From: Liolophura sinensis
Taxonomy: Eukaryota > Mollusca > Polyplacophora > Chitonida > Chitonidae
Assembly (NCBI RefSeq): GCF_032854445.1
Contig: NW_027017974.1
Location: 1-64,000 of the forward strand
Length of the DNA: 64,000 nucleotides
Direction of reading: 5' to 3'
Part shown: positions 1 to 10,408 of the stretch, piece after piece
Layout of the letters: every line of letters starts with the position of its first letter
Numbering within the stretch: the first letter of the stretch is position 1
Made by a program: the position numbers and the translations under genes
Notes under the pieces: model-generated
Seen by the model: the letters and a program-made list of their open reading frames with translations, nothing else
Database searches by the model: none
Told to the model about the DNA's origin: nothing

Positions 1-3000
1 CCCATCGGTAGCCCAGAAGACGTCAAATCTTTGGGCTAAGCCCATTTAACTCACCCAGCAATTTGTCTTATTCTAAGTCCAAGACAACTCAATGTCTTTA
101 TCTACGTGTAGAAAAACCACACCATTTGTACGTGAAAAACACAAGGTACTTGATACAGTCTGCTGTAAAAAGTACAACTGACCACAGACCCACATGAATA
201 AGTTGCCAAAAGATGCGGAATTGAGCCAGGCATCGGCAGCTGTTGAAAAATTGCAAATATCCCTGGTTTCCATGGAGTAAGAGCCGTTGCTGTGCACGTG
301 ATTATGACATAAATGATCATTCAATTGTCACTACAGGCAAAAGTATTGGTCGGAGAGTAACGCGGATTGCACCATTCGATTTTCGTGACAAAATACGTCG
401 GATTATCCTCTTACTAGTAGCACTGGAACAGTTTTTCACTTTTGCATTTTTGCCTGGTTTTTGTTAATTGAAACCGGCTACACTGTACTCTGTACAATCG
501 CGACTGGTCATTACTAAATTCAACTTTTGACTATCAGTATGTGCCCTTCGGAAGCCCAGAAGACCTGAAATCTTTCGGCCAAGCCCATTTAACTCACCCA
601 GCAATTGTCTTACTTCTAAGTGCAAGACAATCTCAATGTCTTTATCTACGTGTAGGAAAACCACACCATTTGTACGTGGAAAAACACAAGGTACTTGATA
701 CAGTCTGCTGTAAAAAGTACAACTGAACACTGACCCACTTCAGTAAGGTGCCAAAGATGCGGAATTGAGCCAGGCATCGGCAGCTGTTACAAAATTGCAA
801 ATATCCCTGGTTTCCATGGAGTAAGAGCCGTTGCTGGGCACGTGATTAATGACATAAATGATCATTCAATTGTCACTACAGCCAAAAGTATTGGTCGGAG
901 AGCAACGCGGTTTGCACCATTCGATTTGTCATCACAAAATACGTCGGATTAGCCTCTTACCAGCAGCACTGGAACAGTTTTTCCACTTTTGCATTTTTAC
1001 CTGGTGTTTTTGTTAATTGAAATCGGCTACACTGTACTCTGTACAATCGCGACTGGTTATTACTATATTCAACTTTTGACTATAAGTTATGTGCCCTTCG
1101 GTAGCCCAGAAGACATCAAATCTTTGGGCTAAGCCTATTTAACTCACCCAGCAATTGCCTACTTCTAAGTCCAGACAATCTCAATGTCTTTATTTACGTG
1201 TAGAAAACCCACACCATTTGTACATAAAAACACAATGGTACTTGATACAGTCTGCTGTAAAAGTACAACTGACCACAGACCCACATGAATAAGGTGCCAA
1301 AAGATGCGGAATTGAGCCAGGTATCGGCAGCTGTTGAAAATTGCAAATTTCCCTGGTTTCCATGGAGTAAGAGCCGTTGCTGTGCACGTGATTATGACAT
1401 AAATGATCATTCAATTGTCAGTAGAGCCAAAAGTATTGGTCGGAGAGCAACGCGGTTTGCACCATTCGATTTGTCGTCACAAAATACGTCGGATTAGCCT
1501 CTTACCAGCAGCACTGGAACAATTTTTCCAATTTTGCATTTTGCCTGGTCTTTTTGTTAATTGAAATCGGCTACACTGTACTATGTACCATCGCAACTGG
1601 TCATTACTATATCACTTTTGACTATATGTTATGTGCCCTTCGGTAGCCCAGAAGACGTCAAATCTTTGGGCTAAGCCCATTTAACTCACCCAGCAATTGC
1701 CTTACTTCTAAGTCCAAGACAATCTCAATGTCTTTATCTACGTGTAGAAAAACCACACCATTTGTACATGAAAAACATGAGGTACTTGATACAGTCTGCT
1801 GTAAAAAGTACAACTGAACACTGACCCACTTCAGTAAGGTGCCAAAAGATGCAGAATTGAGCAGGCATCGGCAGCTGTTGAAAAATTGCAAATTTCCCTG
1901 GTTCCATGGAGTAAGAGCCGTTGCTGTGCACGTGATTATGACATAAATGATCATTCAATTGTCACTACAGGCAAAAGTATTGGTCGGAAAGCAACGCGGA
2001 TTGCACCATTCGATTTTTCGTCACAAAATACGTCGGATTAGCCTCTTACTAGTAGCACTGGAACAGTTTTTCCACTTTTGCATTTTTGCCTGGTCTTTTT
2101 GTTAATTGAAACCGGCTACACTGTACTCTGTACAATCGCGACTGGTCATTACTAAATTCAACTTTTGACTATCAGTTATGTGCCCTTCGGTAGCCCAGAA
2201 GACCTGAAATCTTTGGGCCAAGCCCATTTAACTCACCCAGCAATTGCCTTACTTCTAAGTGCAAGACAATCTCAATGTCTTTATCTACGTGTAGAAAAAC
2301 CACACCATTTGTACGTGAAAAACACAAGGTACTTGATACAGTCTCCTGTAAAAAGTACAACTGAACACTGACCCACTTCAGTAAGGTGCCAAAAGATGCG
2401 GAATTGAGCCAGGCATCGGCAGCTGTTGAAAAATTCCAAATTTCCTGGTTTCCATGGAGTAAGAGCTGTTGCTGGGCACGTGATTATGACATCAATGATC
2501 GTTGAATTGTCACCACAGCCAAAAGTATTGGTCGGAGAGCAACGCGGTTTGCACCATTTGATTTGTCGTCACAAAATACGTCGGATTAGCCTCTTACCAG
2601 CAGCACTGGAACAGTTTTTCCACTTTTGCATTTCTACCTGTCTTTTTGTTAATTGAAATCGACTACACTGTACCCTGTACAATCGCGACTGGTCATTACT
2701 ATATTCAACTTTTGACTATAAGTTATGTGCCCATCGGTAGCCCGGAAGACGTCAATTCTTTGGGCTAAGCCCATTTAACTCACCCAGCAATTGTCTTAAT
2801 TCTAAGTCCAAGACAATCTCAATGTCTTTATCTACGTGTAGAAAAACCACACCATTTGTACGTGAAAAACACAAGGTACTTGATACAGTCTGCTGTAAAA
2901 AGTACAACTGACCACAGACCACATGAATAAGTTGCCAAAAGATGCGGAATTGAGCCAGGCATCGGCAGCTGTTGAAAAATTGCAAATATCCCTGGTTTCC

Positions 3001-3310
3001 ATGGAGTAAGAGCCGTTGCTGTGCACGTGATTATGACATAATGATCATTCAATTGTCACTACAGGCAAAAGTATTGGTCGGAGAGTAACGCGGATTGCAC
3101 CATTCGATTTTCGTGACAAAATACGTCGGATTAGCCTCTTACTAGTAGCACTGGAACAGTTTTTTCCACTTTTGCATTTTTGCCTGGTCTTTTTGTTAAT
3201 TGAAACCGGCTACACTGTACTCTGTACAATCGCGACTGGTCATTATTAAATTCAACTTTTGACTATCAGTTATGTGCCCTTCGGTAGCCCAGAAGACCTG
3301 AAATCTTCGG
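1..3310. other. Indel-rich zone 1
   Basis: Monomers here are 542 to 550 bp, and the losses are mostly single bases. Examples are CAGTATGTG for CAGTTATGTG at 536, GTGCCAAAGATG at about 750, and in the 1089 copy ATTGCCTACTTC, GTCCAGACAATC, GTAAAAGTAC, TTGCATTTTGCC and TATATCACTTTTG. An extra A sits in GTGATTAATGAC at about 845. The second copy of the same HOR unit (2725-4368) has far fewer, and none are obvious after about 3310. Confidence 0.75.
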
Positions 3311-4368
3311 CCAAGCCCATTTAACTCACCCAGCAATTGTCTTACTTCTAAGTGCAAGACAATCTCAATGTCTTTATCTACGTGTAGAAAAACCACACCA
3401 TTTGTACGTGAAAAACACAAGGTACTTGATACAGTCTGCTGTAAAAAGTACAACTGAACACTGACCCACTTCAGTAAGGTGCCAAAAGATGCGGAATTGA
3501 GCCAGGCATCGGCAGCTGTTACAAAATTGCAAATATCCCTGGTTTCCATGGAGTAAGAGCCGTTGCTGTGCACGTGATTATGACATAAATGATCATTCAA
3601 TTGTCACTACAGCCAAAAGTATTGGTCGGAGAGCAACGCGGTTTGCACCATTCGATTTGTCATCACAAAATACGTCGGATTAGCCTCTTACCAGCAGCAC
3701 TGGAACAGTTTTTCCACTTTTGCATTTTTACCTGGTGTTTTTGTTAATTGAAATCGGCTACACTGTACTCTGTACAATCGCGACTGGTTGTTACTATATT
3801 CAACTTTTGACTATAAGTTATGTGCCCTTCGGTAGCCCAGAAGACATCAAATCTTTGGGCTAAGCCTATTTAACTCACCCAGAAATTGCCTTACTTCTAA
3901 GTCCAAGACAATCTCAATGTCTTTATTTACGTGTAGAAAACCCACACCATTTGTACATAAAAAACACAAGGTACTTGATACAGTCTGCTGTAAAAAGTAC
4001 AACTGACCACAGACCCACATGAATAAGGTGCCAAAAGATGCGGAATTGAGCCAGGTATCGGCAGCTGTTGAAAAATTGCAAATTTCCCTGGTTTCCATGG
4101 AGTAAGAGCCGTTGCTGTGCACGTGATTATGACATAAATGATCATTCAATTGTCAGAAGAGCCAAAAGTATTGGTCGGAGAGCAACGCGGTTTGCACCAT
4201 TCGATTTGTCGTCACAAAATACGTCGGATTAGCCTCTTACCAGCAGCACTGGAACAATTTTTCCAATTTTGCATTTTTGCCTGGTCTTTTTGTTAATTGA
4301 AATCGGCTACACTGTACTATGTACCATGGCAACTGGTCATTACTATATTCAACTTTTGACTATATGTT
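1..4368. repeat. HOR region A: 5-monomer unit, first copy plus three monomers of the second
   Basis: Monomer starts are (before 1), 539, 1089, 1631, 2178, 2725, 3272 and 3820. The classes of the first five recur: the CCCATCGG monomer at 1 and 2725, the CTG/CCAA/TGC monomer with GTTACA at 539 and 3272, the ATC monomer with TTTATTTACG at 1089 and 3820, and the AACATGAGG monomer at 1631 and 4369. The fifth monomer of copy one (2178) is matched only in its 5' part by 4918, which switches to the GTTACA class downstream. The spacing of copies is 16 bp short of five monomers because copy one contains many 1-base deletions. Confidence 0.8.
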
Positions 4369-6052
4369 ATGTGCCCTTCGGTAGCCCAGAAGACGTCAAA
4401 TCTTTGGGCTAAGCCCATTTAACTCACCCAGCAATTGCCTTACTTCTAAGTCCAAGACAATCTCAATGTCTTTATCTACGTGTAGAAAAACCACACCATT
4501 TGTACATGAAAAACATGAGGTACTTGATACAGTCTGCTGTAAAAAGTACAACTGAACACTGACCCACTTCAGTAAGGTGCCAAAAGATGCGGAATTGAGC
4601 CAGGCATCGGTAGCTGTTGAAAAATTGCAAATTTCCCTGGTTTCCATGGAGTAAGAGCCGTTGCTGGGCACGTGATTATGACATAAATGATCATTCAATT
4701 GTCACTACAGGCAAAAGTATTGGTCGGAAAGCAACGCGGATTGCACCATTCGATTTTTCGTCACAAAATACGTCGGATTAGCCTCTTACTAGTAGCACTG
4801 GAACAGTTTTTCCACTTTTGCATTTTTGCCTGGTCTTTTTGTTAATTGAAACCGGCTACACTGTACTCTGTACAATCGCGACTGGTCATTACTAAATTCA
4901 ACTTTTGACTATCAGTTATGTGCCCTTCGGTAGCCCAGAAGACCTGAAATCTTTGGGCCAAGCCCATTTAACTCACCCAGCAATTGTCTTACTTCTAAGT
5001 GCAAGACAATCTCAATGTCTTTATCTACGTGTAGAAAAACCACACCATTTGTACGTGAAAAACACAAGGTACTTGATACAGTCTGCTGTAAAAAGTACAA
5101 CTGAACACTGACCCACTTCAGTAAGGTGCCAAAAGATGCGGAATTGAGCCAGGCATCGGCAGCTGTTACAAAATTGCAAATTTCCCTGGTTTCCATGGAG
5201 TAAGAGCCGTTGCTGGGCACATGATTATGACATAAATGATCATTCAATTGTCACTACAGCCAAAAGTATTGGTCGGAGAGCAACGCGGTTTGCACCATTC
5301 GATTTGTCATCACAAAATACGTCGGATTAGCCTCTTACCAGCAGCACTGGAACAGTTTTTCCACTTTTGCATTTTTACCTGGTGTTTTTGTTAATTGAAA
5401 TCGGCTACACTGTACTCTGTACAATCGCGACTGGTTATTACTATATTCAACTTTTGACTATAAGTTATGTGCCCTTCGGTAGCCCAGAAGACATCAAATC
5501 TTTCGGCTAAGCCTATTTAACTCACCCAGCAATTGCCTTACTTCTAAGTCCAAGACAATCTCAATGTCTTTATTTACGTGTAGAAAAACCACACCATTTG
5601 TACATAAAAAACACAAGGTACTTGATACAGTCTGCTGTAAAAAGTACAACTGACCACAGACCCACATGAATAAGGTGCCAAAAGATGCGGAATTGAGCCA
5701 GGTATCGGCAGCTGTTGAAAAATTGCAAATTTCCCTGGTTTCCATGGAGTAAGAGCCGTTGCTGTGCACGTGATTATGACATAAATGATCATTCAATTGT
5801 CAGTAGAGCCAAAAGTATTGGTCGGAGAGCAACGCGGTTTGCACCATTCGATTTGTCGTCACAAAATACGTCGGATTAGCCTCTTACCAGCAGCACTGGA
5901 ACAATTTTTCCAATTTTGCATTTTTGCCTGGTATTTTTGTTAATTGAAATCGGCTACACTGTACTTTGTACTATCGGGACGGGTCATTACTATATTCAAC
6001 TTTTGACTATAAGTTATGTGCCCTTCGGTAGCCCAGAAGACGTCAAATCTTT

Positions 6053-6063
6053 GGGCTAAGCCC
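6053..6063. repeat. Short inverted repeat GGGCTAAGCCC (example; in CTAA-class monomers)
   Basis: The 11-base string is an inverted repeat around one central base, and it recurs at the same place in every monomer with CTAA. In CCAA-class monomers it becomes GGGCCAAGCCC, which keeps only a four-base stem. It is too short to call a terminator or an RNA hairpin. It is listed because it is one of the class-defining sites. Confidence 0.6.
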
Positions 6064-6315
6064 ATTTAACTCACCCAGCAATTGCCTTACTTCTAAATCG
6101 AAGACAATCTCAATGTCTTTATCTACGTGTAGAAAAACCACACCATTTGTACATGAAAAACACAAGGTACTTGATACAATCTCCTGTAAAAAGTACAACT
6201 GAACACTGACCCACTTCAGTAAGGTGCCAAAAGATGCGGAATTGAGCCAGGCATCGGCAGCTGTTGAAAAATTGCAAATTTCCCTGGTTTCCATGGAGTA
6301 AGAGCCGTTGCTGGG

Positions 6316-6321
6316 CACGTG
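6316..6321. promoter_or_regulatory. CACGTG hexamer, one per monomer (example)
   Basis: CACGTG, the core of the E-box/G-box site bound by bHLH-type proteins in many eukaryotes, occurs at the same offset in almost all monomers. Departures are CACATG in the copies at 4918, 10958 and 16447, CAAGTG in 14801 and CACGCG in 54350 and 59839. The three preceding bases vary by class (GGG, GTG, ACG). Binding is not shown by sequence alone; a six-base palindrome can persist simply because the monomer is copied. Confidence 0.35.
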
Positions 6322-6453
6322 ATTATGACATAAATGATCATTGAATTGTCGCTACACCAAAAAGTATTGGACGGAGAGCAACGCGGTTTGCACCATTCGA
6401 TTTCTCGTCACAAAATACGTCGGATTAGCCTCTTACCAGCAGCACTGGAACAG

Positions 6454-6496
6454 TTTTTCCACTTTTGCATTTTTGCCTGGCCTTTTTGTTAATTGA
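6454..6496. other. T-tract cluster in the 3' part of the monomer (example)
   Basis: Within about 43 bases the plus strand has four runs of four to five Ts (after CAG, CCAC, GCA and GGCC/GGTC), with centres roughly 8, 8 and 13 bases apart. The cluster is present in every monomer and is a hot spot of class variation (CCACTTTTG, CCAATTTTG, TACAATTTTG, TTTCAATTTTG). Phased A/T tracts can curve DNA, but the spacing here is only approximately helical. Confidence 0.45.
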
Positions 6497-7428
6497 AATC
6501 GGCTACACTGTACTCTGTACAATCGCGACTGGTCATTACTATATTTAACTTTTGACTATAAGTTATGTGCCCTTCGGTAGCCCAGAAGACCTGAAATCTT
6601 TGGGCCAAGCCTATTTATCTCACCCAGCAATTGTCTTACTTCTAAGTCCAAGACACTCTCAATGTCTTTATCTACGTGTAGAAAAACCACACCATTTGTA
6701 CATAAAAAACACAAGGTACTTGATACAGTCTGCTGTAAAAAGTACAACTAAACACCGACCCACATTTATAAGGTGCCAAAAGATGCGGAAATGGGCCAGG
6801 CATCGGCAGCTGTTGAAAAATTGCAAATATCCCTGGTTTCCATGGAGTAAGAGCCGTTGCTGGGCACGTGATTATGACATAAATGATCATTCAATTGTCA
6901 CAACAGCCAAAAGTATTGGTCGGAGAGCAACGCGGTTTGCACCATTCGATTTGTCGTCACAAAATACGTCGGATTAGCCTCTTACCAGCAGCTCTGGAAC
7001 AGTTTTTCCACTTTTGCATTTTTGCCTGGTCTTTTTGTTAATTGAAATCGTCTACACTGTACTCTGTACAATCGCGACTGGTCATTACTATATTCAACTT
7101 TTGACTATAAGTTATGTGCCCTTCGGTAGCCCAGAAGACCTGAAATCTTTGGGCTAAGCCCATTTAACTCACCCAGCAATTGCCTTACTTCTAAGTGCAA
7201 GACAATCTCAATGTCTTTATCTACGTGTAGAAAAACCACACCATTTGTACGTGAAAAACACAAGGTACTTGATACAGTCTGCTGTAAAAAGTACAACTGA
7301 ACACTGACCCACATTTATAAGGTGCCAAAAGATGCGGAATTGAGCCAGGCATCGGCAGCTGTTGAAAAATTGCAAATTTCCATGGTTTCCATGGAGTAAG
7401 AGCCGTTGCTGGGCACGTGATTATGACA

Positions 7429-7442
7429 TCAATGATCATTGA
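7429..7442. repeat. 14-bp perfect palindrome TCAATGATCATTGA (example)
   Basis: Monomers that have both ACATCAATG and CATTGA spellings contain a perfect 14-bp palindrome about 10 bases downstream of CACGTG. It is seen here, at 14018-14031 and in several others (for example the copies at 18645, 23587 and 24685). Monomers with ATAAATGATCATTC keep only the inner 10 bp, AATGATCATT. The copies at 2178 and 62584 break it with GATCGTTG and GATTGTTG. Confidence 0.65.
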
Positions 7443-10408
7443 ATTTTCGCTACAGGCAAAAGTATTGGTCGGAGAGCAACGCGGTTTGCACCATTCGATT
7501 TCTCGTCACAAAATACGTTGGATTAGCCTCTTACTAGTAGCACTGGAACAGTTTTTCCACTTTTGCATTTTTGCCTGGTCTTTTTGTTAATTGAAACCGG
7601 CTACACTGTACTCTGTACAATCGCGACTGGTCATTACTATATTCAACTTTTGACTATAAGTTATGTGCCCTTCTGTAGCCCAGAAGACCTGAAATCTTTG
7701 AGCCAAGCCTATTTAACTCACCCAGCAATTGTCTTACTTCTAAGTCCAAGACAATCTCAATGTCTTTATCTACGTGTAGAAAAACCACACCATTTGTACA
7801 TAAAAAACACAAGGTACTTGATACAGTCTGCTGTAAAAAGTACAACTGAACACTGACCCACTTCAGTAAGGTGCCAAAAGATGCGGAATTGGGCCAGGAA
7901 TCGGCAGCTGTTGAAATATTGCAAATTTCCCTGGTTTCCATGGAGTAAGAGCCGTTGCTGGGCACGTGATTATGACATAAATGATCATTCAATTGTCACA
8001 ACAGCCAAAAGTATTGATCGGAGAGCAACGCGGTTTGCACCATTCGATTTCTCGTCACAAAATACGTCGGATTAGCCTCTTACCAGCAGCACTGGAACAA
8101 TTTTTCCACTTTTGCATTTTTGCCTGGTCTTTTTGTTAATTGAAATCGGCTACACTGTACTATGTACCATCGGGACTGGTCAGTACTATATTCAACTTTT
8201 GACTATAAGTTATGTGCCCTTCCGTAGCCCAGAAGGCGTCAAATCTTTGGGCTAAGCCCATTTAACTCATCCATCAATTGCCTTACTTCTAAGTGCAAGA
8301 CAATCTCAATGTCTTTATCTACGTGTAGAAAAACCAGACCATTTGTACATGAAAAACACAAGGTACTTGATACAGTCTGCTGTAAAAAGTACAACTAAAC
8401 ACTGACCCACTTCAGTAAGGTGCCAAAAGATGCGGAATTGAGCCAGGCATCGGCAGCTGTTGAAAAATTGCAAATTTCCCTGGTTTCCATGGAGTAAGAC
8501 CCGTTGCTGGGCACGTGATTATGACATAAATGATCGTTCAATTGTCAGTAGAGCCAAAAGTATTGGTCGGAGAGCAACGCGGTTTGCACCATTCGATTTC
8601 TCGTCACAAAATACGTCGGATTAGCCTCTTACTAGTAGCACTGGAACAGTTTTTCCACTTTTGCATTTTTGCCTGGTCTTTTTGTTAATTGAAACCGGCT
8701 ACACTGTACTCTGTACAATCGCGACTGGTCATTACTATATTCAACTTTTGACTATAAGTTATGTGACCTTCGGTAGCCCAGAAGACCTGAAATCTTTGGG
8801 CTAAGCCCATTTATCTCACCCAGCAAAGGTCTTACTTCTAAGTCCAAGACAGTCTCAATGTCTTTATCTACGTGTAGAAAAATCACACCATTTGTACATG
8901 AAAAACACAAGGTACTTGATACAGTCTGCTGTAAAAAGTACAACTGAACACTGACCCACTTCAGTAAGGTGCCAAAAGATGTGGAATTGAGCCAGGCATC
9001 GGCAGCTGTTGAAAAATTGCAAATTTCCCTGGTTTCTATGGAGTAAGAGCCGTTGCTGGGCACGTGATTATGACATAAATGATCATTCAATTGTCACTAC
9101 AGCCAAAAGTATTGGTCGGAGAGCAACGCGGTTTGCACCATTCGATTTGTCGTCACAAAATACGTCGGATTAGCCTCTTACCAGCAGGACTGGAACAGTT
9201 TTTCCACTTTTGCATTTTTGCCTGGCCTTTTTGTTAATTGAAATCGGCTACACTGTACTCTGTACAATCGCGACTGGTCATTACTATATTCAACTTTTGA
9301 CTATAGGTTATGTGCCCTTCGGTAGCCCAGAGGGCCTGAAATCTTTGGGCCAAGCCTATTTATCTCACCCAGCAATTGTCTTACTTCTAAGTCCAAGACA
9401 ATCTCAATGTCTTTATCTACGTGTAGAAAAACCACACCATTTGTACATAAAAAACACAAGGTACTTGATACAGTCTGCTGTAAAAAGTACAACTAAAAAC
9501 TGACCCACATTTATAAGGTGCCAAAAGATGCGGAATTGGGCCAGGCATCGGCAGCTGTTAAAAAATTGCAAATATCCCTGGTTTCCATGGAGTAAGAGCC
9601 GTTGCTGGGCACGTGATTATGACATAAATGATCATTCAATTGTCACAACAGCCAAAAGTATTGATCGGAGAGCAACGCGGTTTGCACCATTCGATTTGTC
9701 GTCACAAAATACGTCGGATTAGCCTCTTACCAGCAGCACTGGAACAATTTTTCCATTTTTGCATTTTTGCCTGGTCTTTTTGTTAATTGAAACCGGCTAC
9801 ACTGTACTATGTACCATCGGGACTGGTCAGTACTATATTCAACTTTTGACTATAAGTTATGTGCCCTTCGGTAGCCCAGAAGACCTGAAATCTTTGGGCT
9901 AAGCCCATTTAACTCACCCAGCAATTGCCTTACTTCTAAGTGCAAGACAATCTCAATGTCTTTATCTACGTGTAGAAAAACCACACCATTTGTACGTGAA
10001 AAACACAAGGTACTTGATACAGTCTGCTGTAAAAAAGTACAACTAAACACTGACCCACATTTATAAGGTGCCAAAAGATGCGGAATTGGGCCAGGCATCG
10101 GCAGCTGTTAAAAAATTGCAAATATCCCTGGTTTCCATGGAGTAAGAGCCGTTGCTGTGCACGTGATTATGACATAAATGATCATTCCATTGTCAGAAGA
10201 GCCAAAAGTATTGGTCGGAGAGCAACGCGGTTTGCACCATTCGATTTGTCGTCACAAAATACGTCGGATTAGCCTCTTACCAGCAGCACTGGAACAATTT
10301 TTCCAATTTTGCATTTTTGCCTGGTATTTTTGTTAATTGAAATCGGCTACACTGTACTATGTACCATGGCAACTGGTCATTACTATATTCAACTTTTGAC
10401 TATATGTT

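Larger units (their letters stand above)
6016..6564. repeat. Representative satellite monomer with internal landmarks
   Basis: This well-preserved 549-bp copy serves as a map of the unit; offsets are from its A of ATGTGCC. A short inverted repeat GGGCTAAGCCC lies at about +38. The class triplet ATG/GTG/ATA/ATC follows TTTGTAC near +134. A three-way variant (TTCAG, ATTTAT or ATGAAT) lies near +194. CCATGG lies near +274 and CACGTG near +300. A palindromic core TGATCA lies near +320. The CAGCAG/TAGTAG variant lies near +420, a T-tract cluster at about +438 to +480, and the TAAG/TATG/TCAG variant at the 3' end. No internal subrepeat is obvious by eye. Local GC (6061-6540) is about 42%. Confidence 0.9.
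4369..10408. repeat. HOR region B, unit 1: 11 monomers
   Basis: Monomer starts are 4369, 4918, 5467, 6016, 6565, 7114, 7663, 8212, 8761, 9310 and 9859. The unit opens with the AACATGAGG monomer. It includes the monomer with the private change TTGGACGG (6367-6374), the monomer with GACACTCTC (from 6565), one with CATCCATCAATTG (8212), one with ATGTGACC and CAGCAAAGG (8761), and one with AGAGGGCCTG (9310). The last monomer has six As in GTAAAAAAGTAC, making the unit 6040 bp. The order is repeated in units 2 and 3. Confidence 0.88.

Noticed and set aside
6029-6040. TAGCCCAGAAGA, which matches 11 of 12 positions of the RNA polymerase III box A consensus
   Set aside because: There is no box B at the usual 30-60 bases downstream. 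The nearest TTCGA is about 370 bases away with poor flanks. A tRNA- or SINE-derived origin is not supported.
6314-6323. Yeast CDEI-like site (RTCACRTG) on the minus strand
   Set aside because: The eight bases match, but no AT-rich CDEII or CDEIII follows, and point centromeres are not arrays of 549-bp monomers.
6552-6977. 141-codon plus-strand frame, repeated at 12592 and 22476
   Set aside because: It is explained by one substitution (TGACCC to CGACCC) carried by one monomer class. It recurs because the monomer is copied, not because a protein is maintained.
7654-7992. Minus-strand frames of 100 to 112 codons, repeated many times, starting at the CAT before AAATGATCATT or similar
   Set aside because: They are antisense to the plus-strand frame over the same bases. 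They appear or vanish with single class variants and indels, and match no family I know.
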